This document shows positions 45,079 through 53,161 of a DNA stretch of 64,000 bases, in pieces. This DNA comes from Clostridium chrysemydis. Lineage in GTDB: Bacteria; Bacillota; Clostridia; Clostridiales; Clostridiaceae. The notes beneath the pieces were generated by a model that was not told the origin of the DNA, did no database searches, and worked only from the letters and a program-made list of their open reading frames with translations. Position 1 is the first letter of the stretch. Each line of letters starts with the position of its first letter. The stretch covers positions 1,178,001-1,242,000 of the forward strand of contig NZ_JADEKP010000001.1 in NCBI RefSeq assembly GCF_015234215.1, given 5' to 3'. The position numbers and the translations under genes were made by a program.

Positions 45079-46218
45079 TTATTTATTCAATTTTTCTATG
45101 AATTTTTCTAATATATCAAATGCACTTTTTAACTCCTCATCACTATAACAGTAAGAAATTCTAAAATACCCTTCTCCCTTACTTCCAAAAGCATCTCCAG
45201 GTACTAATGCTACCTTTTCTTCAAATAACAGTTTTTCACAAAACTCTTCTGATGATAGATTGTATTTTTTTATAGATGGGAAAATATAAAAGGCTCCCTT
45301 TGGCTCTGCTACAGTAAGCCCCATATCTTTAAGCCTCTTAAAAGAATAATCACGTCTACGTTTAAATTCTGTTACCATATTATTTAAGTCTTCTTTAGAT
45401 TTTTTAAGTCCTTCAACCATTCCATATTGAACTATAGATGGTGCGCAAGAAACGAAGTATTGGTGAACTTTCATCATTTCTTTCATAAAAGCATCGCTTG
45501 CACAAACATATCCTATTCTAAGGCCTGTAGCTGAAAACATTTTTGAAAACCCGCTAATATATATAATATTATTTTTTAAAGACTCATCTTGGGCCACTGA
45601 ATAATAATCATCATATATTATAGATGCATAAATTTCATCAGTTACAACAGTTAAATCTTCTTCTTTTATAAGTTCTATTAACTTATCTCTATCTTCTTTG
45701 CTTAAAATTGCACCTGTAGGATTTGACGGAAAGGATAAAATTAAATTTTTAACCCCTTCTTCTTTAATAGATTTTCTAATACCTTCTATGTCTAAACTAA
45801 AATCATACTTAAATCCATACTCTAGAACTTCAGCTCCTAATATTTTTGCTATACTTTCGTAAGCTGGATATCCAGGTGATGGAATTAAAATTTTATCTTT
45901 AGGGTTTAATAAAGTGTTTAATACTATATATATCCCTTCACTTCCTCCAACTGTTATGCAAATCTCATCCTTACTATAAGAAATATCTAATGATTTTAAA
46001 TAATTGCTTATTTCTTCTCTTAATTCTTTTATCCCTGCATTTTCTGTATAAACTGTTTTTCCATCATCTATAGCTTTTTTTATTCCATCTGTTATAGCTT
46101 TTGGAGTTTTAAAATCCGGCTGACCTAAAGTTAGTGATATTGCACCATCTATCTTTAAAACCTTATTATAAAACTTTCTTATACCAGAAACCTCTATATT
46201 TTTTAAATTATTATTCAA
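45079..46218 (-). CDS. class I/II PLP aminotransferase, PatA-like (candidate acetyl-DAP aminotransferase)
   Basis: Fold-type I aminotransferase, 379 residues. The N-terminal ISLTLGQPDFKTP is the substrate loop, SFPSNPTGAILSKED the core, and VTDEIYASIIYDD plus the PLP-lysine motif YISGFSKMFSATGLRIGYVC (Lys near 226) complete it. It most resembles PatA, which serves as N-acetyl-L,L-diaminopimelate aminotransferase. The divergent neighbour dapH uses the same acetylated route, which supports that role by context. TTG at 46218, 7 bases after GGGAGG, is the likely start; the longest frame begins 5 codons earlier. Confidence 0.88.
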   Translation of the reverse strand: MNNNLKNIEVSGIRKFYNKVLKIDGAISLTLGQPDFKTPKAITDGIKKAIDDGKTVYTENAGIKELREEISNYLKSLDISYSKDEICITVGGSEGIYIVLNTLLNPKDKILIPSPGYPAYESIAKILGAEVLEYGFKYDFSLDIEGIRKSIKEEGVKNLILSFPSNPTGAILSKEDRDKLIELIKEEDLTVVTDEIYASIIYDDYYSVAQDESLKNNIIYISGFSKMFSATGLRIGYVCASDAFMKEMMKVHQYFVSCAPSIVQYGMVEGLKKSKEDLNNMVTEFKRRRDYSFKRLKDMGLTVAEPKGAFYIFPSIKKYNLSSEEFCEKLLFEEKVALVPGDAFGSKGEGYFRISYCYSDEELKSAFDILEKFIEKLNK

Positions 46219-46407
46219 GAAAAAACCTCCCACATTTAAAGTATTTACTTATTTTTTTAACTAAAAAAAAGTAACATCACTTATTTTTTATATTAAAATA
46301 ATTTTACAGCAAAGGATTACTTTCGGCAAATTTTTATGTCCCCCTTTTAAAATTTCATTTTTTTTATTATAATTTACATATACTATTTACAGAAAGGATG
46401 ATATTAA

Positions 46408-47118
46408 ATGGAATACAATTTTACAGATCCATACGAAATCGCTAGATTTATTAAAGAATCTAAGAAGTCAACACCAGTTAAAGTTTATATAAATGGAGAT
46501 TTAGAAGACGTTAATTTAGATGGAATAGAATGGTTTGGAGGTAATAACTTCTACGTTTTATTTGGTGAGTCAGATTCTTTATCTAAAGTAATCTTAGATA
46601 ATAAAGATAAAATCAAACATTTCAGATTAGAAAATGATAGAAGAAACTCAGCTATCCCAATGCTTGATATTTTAGAAGTTGATGCTAGAATCGAGCCAGG
46701 TGCTATCATTAGAGATAGAGTTAGCATAGGTAAAAATGCTGTTATAATGATGGGAGCTGTTATAAACATAGGAGCTGAAATAGGTGAAGGAACTATGGTA
46801 GATATGAACGCTGTTATAGGTGCTCGTGGAAAACTTGGTAAAAATGTTCACCTAGGAGCAGGAGCTGTTGTAGCTGGAGTTTTAGAGCCACCTTCAAAAT
46901 CACCTTGTGAAATTGGAGATAATGTTTTAATAGGTGCAAACGCTGTTATCTTAGAAGGAGTTAAAATTGGAGATGGAGCTGTTGTAGCCGCAGGTTCAAT
47001 AGTAACAGAAGATGTTCCGTCAGGAGTTGTTGTTGCAGGTTCACCAGCCAAAATAATAAAGTCAGTTGATGATAAAACAAAAGATAAAACTCAAATAATG
47101 GATGATCTTAGAAAATAA
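46408..47118 (+). CDS. dapH: tetrahydrodipicolinate N-acetyltransferase
   Basis: Acetyl-CoA-dependent acyltransferase of the acetylated DAP pathway, 236 residues. An N-terminal domain (1-90) precedes a left-handed beta helix of hexapeptide repeats, for instance [42 protein letters not shown], ending with the C-terminal cap [14 protein letters not shown]. It is the DapH/DapD acetyl form of Firmicutes. ATG 46408 follows AAAGGATG; TATAAT at 46368-46373 is the probable -10 box. Confidence 0.95.
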   Translation: MEYNFTDPYEIARFIKESKKSTPVKVYINGDLEDVNLDGIEWFGGNNFYVLFGESDSLSKVILDNKDKIKHFRLENDRRNSAIPMLDILEVDARIEPGAIIRDRVSIGKNAVIMMGAVINIGAEIGEGTMVDMNAVIGARGKLGKNVHLGAGAVVAGVLEPPSKSPCEIGDNVLIGANAVILEGVKIGDGAVVAAGSIVTEDVPSGVVVAGSPAKIIKSVDDKTKDKTQIMDDLRK

Positions 47119-47129
47119 TTTCAAAATAT

Positions 47130-47168
47130 AAAAAGGCCAAGCATTTAATAAAATGCTTGGCCTTTTTT
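47130..47168. terminator. bidirectional terminator between dapH and SSB-like gene
   Basis: AAAAAGGCCAAGCATTT / AAATGCTTGGCCTTTTT is a long perfect stem with T runs on both sides, 11 bases after dapH and 20 bases after the SSB-like stop. Confidence 0.92.
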
Positions 47169-47188
47169 AAACTTTATATAAAGACTTT

Positions 47189-47839
47189 TTAAACAGCGCC
47201 TTCTTCTTCAATTTCGTCTTCTTTTTTAACTCTTTCCATTTTAGATATTGAAACTTCGTAAGCAATCTTTTTAACTACTTCTGTTTCAGATACCTTTTTT
47301 TGATATTCTCTACTTTGAAGTCTTCCCCATACTCTTATATTATCTCCAACTTCTAAAGTTTGACAGAATCTTGAGTTTCTTCCCCAAGCTATAGTTGGAA
47401 TGTAATCTGACTTATTATAAGCTCTATTTACAGCTAGTAAAACGTCTGCAATTTCTCTTCCAAAAGGTGTAGTTCTGTAAACTGGCTCCTTGCAGATATA
47501 TCCATCTAAGAATATTTCATTAGGATTTTTACTTCTTTCTAAACATGGATCAATATTTCTTGCAAAAACAGTTAAGATTAACTTGTTTGAACCATCTATA
47601 AATTTGTTGTAAGATCTTAGTTGCCCTTCTATTATTACTTCGTTACCAATTGCAACCTCGTTGTTTGATATTAATCTCTCTGATACAGTGATACTTAATA
47701 TATCAACTGAATCGCTTAATCTTTGAACTTCTAAATTAAAAGTGTAGAAGCCCTCCCCATACATTTCGTGACTGAATTCTAATCCTGAAACGACCTTTCC
47801 TTCAAGATATATTTTGTTGTTTAACATTAAATTTTCCAT
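47189..47839 (-). CDS. tandem OB-fold single-stranded DNA-binding protein
   Basis: 216 residues that read as two SSB-like OB folds in a row: first about 6-103 (NKIYLEGKVVSGLEFSHEMYG to LTVFARNID), then about 109-200 (NEIFLDGYICKEPVYRTTPFGREIADVLLAVNR, IPTIAWGRNSRFC, VGDNIRVWGRLQSREYQKK). The second has the usual SSB wording; the first is diverged. An acidic tail with EDEIEEEG follows, but lacks the canonical SSB tip. Normal SSB is one OB fold, so this is a paralogue. ATG 47839 after AGAGAGGGG is preferred over a start 30 codons up. Confidence 0.83.
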   Translation of the reverse strand: MENLMLNNKIYLEGKVVSGLEFSHEMYGEGFYTFNLEVQRLSDSVDILSITVSERLISNNEVAIGNEVIIEGQLRSYNKFIDGSNKLILTVFARNIDPCLERSKNPNEIFLDGYICKEPVYRTTPFGREIADVLLAVNRAYNKSDYIPTIAWGRNSRFCQTLEVGDNIRVWGRLQSREYQKKVSETEVVKKIAYEVSISKMERVKKEDEIEEEGAV

Positions 47840-47947
47840 TTGTAACCCCTCTCTCCCTTTGTAATAAACTAATTTGTGTTTAATTCCCCCACAAATATCC
47901 ATTTCCATTATAATACATATACTACTCAAATTTCAATAGATTTCCTA

Positions 47948-48709
47948 TTAATTTTTATGTTGTATGCCAACGTTATCAATTTTATAGTTTTTGTCTATTA
48001 AAATCTCTGAAACTTTCTTAAATTCATACCCTTTTTCTAACAGTTCATTAATAATTTTATCTAAGTTTTTTGGAGTATATTTTGCATTATTATGAAAAAG
48101 CAAAATAGACCCATTTTCTATTTTATTCATAACCCTTTCATACTCTACTCTTTCACCATCGTTTCTCCAATCTACAGAGTCGATATTCCATTGTATATTT
48201 TTATAACCTAGGTCTTCTAAAACCTTCAGACTTTCCTCATTAAATGCACCACTTGGAAATCTAAAAAGTTCAGTTTTTACTCCTATCGCCTTTTTTAGTA
48301 TATCTTCTGTATCTTTAACTTCTTTTATCATCCTCTCTTTACTTATTGATGTAAAGTTTGGATGTACATAACTGTGATTTCCAATTTCATGATCTTTATC
48401 TTTTATAGCTTGTAACTTTTTAAAATTATCTTCAGTATAATTTACCCATTTGCCCATTATAAAAAATGTTCCCTTTACATTATATTTATCTAGTACACTT
48501 AATATGTCATAAATATAATCTTCTTCTGCCCAATTAATATCAAATGTTAAAGAGACCTCTTTTTTTTCTGTTTCTACCTTATGGATAGGCATTTTTTTAG
48601 GGCTTTCCTTAAATGTAGGCTTTACACTATTATAGTTTAAATAAAAGGCACTAGATATAATAATAATTAAAGCCGTTATAACAAAAATTATGTCTCTCTT
48701 TTTTTTCAT
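47948..48709 (-). CDS. polysaccharide deacetylase, PdaB-like
   Basis: Predicted membrane-anchored or secreted CE4 deacetylase, 253 residues. One N-terminal hydrophobic segment (about 6-24) precedes motif 1 TFDINWAEED, the metal motif HSYVHPN, motif 3 RFPSGAFNEESL and LLFHNN. The TFDI(N/S)W wording and IQWNIDSVDW resemble PdaB, needed for spore cortex stability in Bacillus. AAAGGAG lies 4 bases before ATG 48709, slightly close. It has no catalytic defects that I can see. Confidence 0.83.
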   Translation of the reverse strand: MKKKRDIIFVITALIIIISSAFYLNYNSVKPTFKESPKKMPIHKVETEKKEVSLTFDINWAEEDYIYDILSVLDKYNVKGTFFIMGKWVNYTEDNFKKLQAIKDKDHEIGNHSYVHPNFTSISKERMIKEVKDTEDILKKAIGVKTELFRFPSGAFNEESLKVLEDLGYKNIQWNIDSVDWRNDGERVEYERVMNKIENGSILLFHNNAKYTPKNLDKIINELLEKGYEFKKVSEILIDKNYKIDNVGIQHKN

Positions 48710-48840
48710 AAGACTCCTTTCCATTATTTTTACCTTTTATAGTATATTAGTTAATATTTTATTTAATTACATTATCTTCACTATATTTATTTTTATGTTA
48801 TAATTAATGTATACTTTCAAATAAAATGGAGGTTTTTTAT

Positions 48841-49377
48841 ATGTACGAAGAAAGTTCAATGGAGCTTGCGGAAAATAAGTTAATAGTTTTATATATTTTA
48901 AAACTACTAAAACAACCTATTTCCAATACTCAACTAACAGAAATAATTTTAGAAAACAATTTCATAAACTACTTTACGCTTCAACAATATATTAATGAAT
49001 TATTAGAATCAGAATTTGTGGAAAATACTGAAGTTTCAAATAAAAAGGCTATTAAACTTACACCTAAAGGCGAAAGTGTACTATCTTTCTTCGAAGATAG
49101 AATTTCACCTTCAAAAGTTTCAACGTTATCAGAATATATTAAGTCTCACATAGATCTTATAAAAAAGGAACTTACAATACATAGTGATTACACGATAGGT
49201 AAAAATGATAGTTTCATAGTTAGTTTGAAAGCTTTAGAGGACGACACGCCTTTAATGGATCTTAAAATTTCTGTTCCAACAAAAAAAGGTGCCACATACC
49301 TTTGCAGTAAGTGGCAAGAAAATCCTTCTGAAATCTATAATGAAATAATGAATCTTTTATTTAACGATATGAATTAA
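48841..49377 (+). CDS. DUF4364 family protein
   Basis: 178-residue cytosolic protein of a Firmicute family whose N-terminal half (about 10-90) reads like a winged helix: NKLIVLYILKLLKQPISNTQLTEIILENNFINYFTLQQYINELLESEFV, followed by a second beta/alpha part with conserved SLKALEDDTPLMDLKISVPTKK. A DNA-binding regulator is plausible, but the function is not known. ATG 48841 is 8 bases after GGAGG. It overlaps the convergent beta-propeller gene by 17 bases at the 3' end. Confidence 0.85.
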   Translation: MYEESSMELAENKLIVLYILKLLKQPISNTQLTEIILENNFINYFTLQQYINELLESEFVENTEVSNKKAIKLTPKGESVLSFFEDRISPSKVSTLSEYIKSHIDLIKKELTIHSDYTIGKNDSFIVSLKALEDDTPLMDLKISVPTKKGATYLCSKWQENPSEIYNEIMNLLFNDMN

Positions 49378-50239
49378 CTAAAAGCATTGCATTAGGCTCT
49401 TTTCCTACTGCAATGTTTTTTTTATTTTTGTAATTCTCATCTAAAGTTTTTATAAACCCACTCTCATAATCTAATATAAAAATATCATTTAAATATTTTA
49501 TAACTGAAATAGGCATACCTGAAACTTCTATTTTTTTATTTGAATTATCTTTTTTTATAATATTTATAGTTCCATCCCCAAAATTACTAACTAAAATCTC
49601 ATTCTCTGTTTCAAAAATATCAGACGGAAGTGCTCCTACAATATAACTTTTTTCTAAATTAAAATTTTTTGTGTTGTATATATTTAAATAGCTTTTACCG
49701 TATAAATCTACACTTTCTTCTGCTACAAATAAATGATCTCTACTTTTTGATATTTTTATGCAAGTTGGACTTCCTAAAAGTTCTATCTTCCCTATTCTTT
49801 CTAACCTTTCTTTTTCTATTAGATCTATTCTTTCGCTAAAAAGGTTACAAACTAAAATAATGCCTCTTTCTTTTAAAAATTCTAATTTATAAGGATAATT
49901 AAACCCTCCTCTAATACATTCTATTTCTCCATTTTTTAAATTAACCTTACTTAAAGAATTACTCTCTGAACATGATATATAAGAATTGTAATCATCTATT
50001 AAAATTGATTTTGGTGCTTTTCCAACATAAATCCTATTTAAAACTTCTAATTCCTTATTTAAAATAGAAATAGAATCACTATATGTATTTGTGATTACTA
50101 TTCTTTCATCAAAACTAACAATCTCAAAAGGTCCTTCTTTTAAATCATCATTAAATTTAATCTCATCTACATAAAAATCCTTTAATCTAACTTTGCTTAT
50201 ACTATTATCAAAAGTGTTAGAAACATAAATAAAACTCAA
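49361..50239 (-). CDS. YncE-like beta-propeller protein
   Basis: 292-residue protein of repeated blade-like units of about 40 residues, for example YVSNTFDNSISKVRL, VITNTYSDSISILNK, YISCSESNSLSKVNL, FVAEESVDLYGKSYLNIYN and LVSNFGDGTINIIKK. This fits a YncE/lactonase-type seven-bladed propeller. I see no signal peptide from the proposed TTG at 50239, which follows GGAGGTG by 6 bases; a longer frame begins 5 codons up. Ligand and role unknown. The last 17 bases overlap the DUF4364 gene on the other strand. Confidence 0.75.
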   Translation of the reverse strand: MSFIYVSNTFDNSISKVRLKDFYVDEIKFNDDLKEGPFEIVSFDERIVITNTYSDSISILNKELEVLNRIYVGKAPKSILIDDYNSYISCSESNSLSKVNLKNGEIECIRGGFNYPYKLEFLKERGIILVCNLFSERIDLIEKERLERIGKIELLGSPTCIKISKSRDHLFVAEESVDLYGKSYLNIYNTKNFNLEKSYIVGALPSDIFETENEILVSNFGDGTINIIKKDNSNKKIEVSGMPISVIKYLNDIFILDYESGFIKTLDENYKNKKNIAVGKEPNAMLLVNSYR

Positions 50240-50392
50240 AAAAAGCACCTCCAAAATATAGAAATAAGAATTATTTATATATAATATGACTTAAAACTAC
50301 AGCTTGGAACACCTATTTTTCTAAAATCAAATTTTCCTCTTCACTAAAAGTAAAAATCTAAGTATAATAATAACTATGTTTAAAAGTTAGGA

Positions 50393-50656
50393 GTGATTTT
50401 TATCGTTACATACAAAACTAAAGGAGTATGTTCTACTGAAATTCAAATTGAAGTAGAAGGTGAAGTTATTAAATCAGTTAAATTTGTAAGAGGTTGTCCT
50501 GGAAATCTATATGGAATATCAGAACTAGTTAAAGGTATGGAAATAGATGAAGCTATTAAAAGATTAGACGGAATTACATGTGGTACTAAAGAAACTTCAT
50601 GCCCAGACCAACTTGCAAAAGCTTTAAAAGAAATTAAAGAAAAACATTTAAGCTAA
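50393..50656 (+). CDS. TSCPD domain protein (start uncertain, possibly ATC)
   Basis: Small protein of about 84-87 residues of the TSCPD family, recognised by YKTKGVCSTEI, FVRGCPGNLYGISELVKGM, ITCGTKETSCPDQLAKAL (the TSCPD core). It resembles the vitamin B12-dependent ribonucleotide reductase C-terminal module, but stand-alone. The first in-frame GTG (50393) lies inside the ribosome site TAGGAG, so it is unlikely to be used. The codon at the right distance (8 bases) is ATC at 50402, a rare start. Conserved cysteines suggest metal or redox chemistry; function unknown. Confidence 0.83.
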   Translation: MIFIVTYKTKGVCSTEIQIEVEGEVIKSVKFVRGCPGNLYGISELVKGMEIDEAIKRLDGITCGTKETSCPDQLAKALKEIKEKHLS

Positions 50657-50683
50657 AAAAGAAGGGACATACCCTTCTTTTTT
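50655..50683. terminator. bidirectional terminator between TSCPD and rnz genes
   Basis: AAAAAAGAAGGG / CCCTTCTTTTTT with a 5-base loop. It begins at the TSCPD stop and touches the stop of rnz. Confidence 0.88.
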
Positions 50684-51629
50684 AATCATTAAAATTTAAT
50701 TCAATTTCAAAACCATCTTTAGCTAACTTAGAATTCTTAAACTCTTCTATTGCATTTTTTAAATAATGGTCTGGGTGCAATAAAGCTGGCGAAAAATGAG
50801 TAAATATCAATTCTTTAACTTTAGACTCTCTTGCTAAAGCAGCTCCTTCTCTAAATGTCATATGTTTATTTATTATTGCTTTATTAATGTCTAAATCGTC
50901 TCCATAAGTCCCTTCACAGATAAATAGATCACTATTTACTATAAAGTCTTTTATAGACTCTATCGGCCTTGTATCAGTTATATAAGAAACCTTAATACCT
51001 TTTCTCTTTTCACCTAGTACCATCTCTTTTGTAAAAATTTCACCATCAAAAGAAATATTGTCCTCTTCTTTTTGAAGTTTACTCCATAAAGCTTTAGGAA
51101 CTTTGTTTTTAAGTGCCTTATCTACATCAAATTTTCTTTTTCTAATAAATTCAAAGTCATAACCGATGCATTCGATTGAATGTTCTAATTCAATAGTTTT
51201 AATATCTATTTCACTATGTCTTTTATCACAAGGTTTTAAAGAGTCATCTTTTATTTTAAAGTGTAAGTTCGATTTCTTTACTTCAATTACTTCTATTTCA
51301 AAAGGAAGGTGACTTGCTGTAACTAAAAGTCCCTCTAGTGCTTTTTTTAAACCAAATGGTCCAATTATAATTATTTTTTCTTCTCTACCACAATTCCCTA
51401 TAGTAGATAGCATTCCATTTAAACCATTTATATGGTCTCCGTGCAGGTGAGTTATAAGTATAATATCAAAGCTCTTAAAGCCAACGTTATACTCTCTACA
51501 CCATATTTGAGTGCCTTCTCCGCAGTCTACTAAAATTTTTCTTCCTCTAAATTTCATAACAGATGAAGAAAGGTGTCTATAAGGCATAGGCATCCCCCCG
51601 CCTGTACCTAAAAAAGTTAAATTAAGCAT
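50682..51629 (-). CDS. rnz: ribonuclease Z
   Basis: tRNA 3' endonuclease of the metallo-beta-lactamase fold, 315 residues. The metal motif THLHGDHINGLNG (about 59-71) and FLGTGGGMPMP at the start are typical; later metal ligands are in IELEHSIECIGYDF and ELIFTHFSPALLHP, and an exosite-like insertion lies between. Most tRNAs without encoded CCA, such as tRNA-Cys here, need it. Three bases separate it from folC. Confidence 0.96.
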   Translation of the reverse strand: MLNLTFLGTGGGMPMPYRHLSSSVMKFRGRKILVDCGEGTQIWCREYNVGFKSFDIILITHLHGDHINGLNGMLSTIGNCGREEKIIIIGPFGLKKALEGLLVTASHLPFEIEVIEVKKSNLHFKIKDDSLKPCDKRHSEIDIKTIELEHSIECIGYDFEFIRKRKFDVDKALKNKVPKALWSKLQKEEDNISFDGEIFTKEMVLGEKRKGIKVSYITDTRPIESIKDFIVNSDLFICEGTYGDDLDINKAIINKHMTFREGAALARESKVKELIFTHFSPALLHPDHYLKNAIEEFKNSKLAKDGFEIELNFND

Positions 51630-51632
51630 TAA

Positions 51633-52931
51633 TTATTGCATCTCCTTTTTAATTATACCTCTAAGTTCTCCTATCATATAAAGTGACCCAGCTGCTAGTA
51701 TTAGATCTTTTTTAGTAGCCTTTTCTTTTATAGCTTTAAAGCCTTCTTCATAACTATCATAACTTTCAGTTCTGTTATTTAAAGGCATCACTTCTTCTTT
51801 TAACTTTTCTGAAAGTTTCGCTCTATCACTATGAGGAGTAAGACAAACTACTTCATAACTTAAAGGTATTATTTTTTTTAGCATATGTTTAACATCTTTA
51901 TCAGCTAAAATCCCTAATAATAAATATAGTTTATCATATTTAAAGTATTTCTTAACATTTTTTACAAGTGCTTCTATACCATCTAAGTTGTGTGCACCGT
52001 CAATAATTATCAATGGTTCCTTACTTAAAACTTCAAGTCTTCCGTTCCAAGTTGCATTTTTAAACCCTTCTTCAATATGATTTAATTTAAATCCATCTAG
52101 TTTACTTAATTCGTTTACTATATTTAAAGCTAATAATCCATTTACTATTTGATGTTCTCCAAGTAATTTTAAATTTACAATATACTCTTTTTTATCTATT
52201 TTATACTTAACCTTTTGATAAATATTATCTTCATCTATAACTTCTATAAATTCAGAATCATTTTTATCTATAAATTTTAAAGGTGAATGCTTTTCTTTAG
52301 CTATCTTTTCTATAACTTCTTTAGCTTCTTCCTTTTGAGGATAAGAAATCACACTAATATTTTCTTTTATAATCCCGCACTTTTCCTTTGCTATTTCAGA
52401 AATAGTATTCCCTAATAGGTTTGTGTGATCTAAGCTAATTGAAGCTAATGCTGAGACCTTTGGAACTATAACGTTTGTAGAATCTAATCTTCCACCAAGT
52501 CCAACTTCAACTACTGCATAATCAACATTATTATCTTTAAAATATTTAAACATAAGGCAAGTTATTATTTCAAATTCTGTTGGGTGATTATACCCTTCTT
52601 CTATTACCTTTTCTACAGCCCCTTTTATTATAGAAACATACTTAGCTAAGTCTTCTTTTGGAATGTTTTTTTTGTTTATCTGAATTCTTTCTTCAAATTC
52701 CTCTAAAAATGGAGATGTGTACATCCCAACTTTAAAACCTTCTGCCATAAGTAAGCTTGTAGTTATTGATGTTGTAGAACCTTTTCCGTTAGTTCCTGCA
52801 ATATGTACTATATTTAAATCTTTTTCAGGACTACCTAAATGTTCTAATAATCTTTTCGTTTTTTCAAGTCCATAATTTGATCCAAAATTTCCAATCTTTT
52901 TTATGTAATTCATCGCGTCTAAATAATTCAT
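51633..52931 (-). CDS. folC: folylpolyglutamate synthase / dihydrofolate synthase
   Basis: Adds glutamate to folates, a Mur ligase relative of 432 residues. The P-loop is IAGTNGKGSTTSITTSLL (about 43-60), followed by EVGLGGRLDSTNV and SLDHTNLLGNTISEIAKEK; the C-terminal domain has LIIDGAHNLDGIEALV. ATG 52931 is preceded by a modest GGGGG site. It is the first gene of a two-gene unit with rnz. Confidence 0.96.
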   Translation of the reverse strand: MNYLDAMNYIKKIGNFGSNYGLEKTKRLLEHLGSPEKDLNIVHIAGTNGKGSTTSITTSLLMAEGFKVGMYTSPFLEEFEERIQINKKNIPKEDLAKYVSIIKGAVEKVIEEGYNHPTEFEIITCLMFKYFKDNNVDYAVVEVGLGGRLDSTNVIVPKVSALASISLDHTNLLGNTISEIAKEKCGIIKENISVISYPQKEEAKEVIEKIAKEKHSPLKFIDKNDSEFIEVIDEDNIYQKVKYKIDKKEYIVNLKLLGEHQIVNGLLALNIVNELSKLDGFKLNHIEEGFKNATWNGRLEVLSKEPLIIIDGAHNLDGIEALVKNVKKYFKYDKLYLLLGILADKDVKHMLKKIIPLSYEVVCLTPHSDRAKLSEKLKEEVMPLNNRTESYDSYEEGFKAIKEKATKKDLILAAGSLYMIGELRGIIKKEMQ

Positions 52932-53105
52932 TCTGAATCCCCCAATATTATATATTCATTTATTCTTTAGCATTTATTTACAATATAATCATAAATATTT
53001 CTATTGTAAAAGCTTATAATAAAACTATACTACAATGATAACTTATTGAAAACTTTTATTAATATTATTTACTTAGATGTTGAAATTTGTTATCATAACT
53101 ATAGT

Positions 53106-53126
53106 AATGGATAGAAAATATCCATT
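53106..53126 (+). repeat. leader hairpin upstream of fprA
   Basis: AATGGATA-GAAAA-TATCCATT, an 8-bp stem 35 bases before fprA. TTGAAA (53080-53085) with TAGTAA (53102-53107) 16 bases on may be the promoter. Role unknown. Confidence 0.45.
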
Positions 53127-53161
53127 GAAGTTGATTATTTAATAATAAGAGGTGTTTAATT

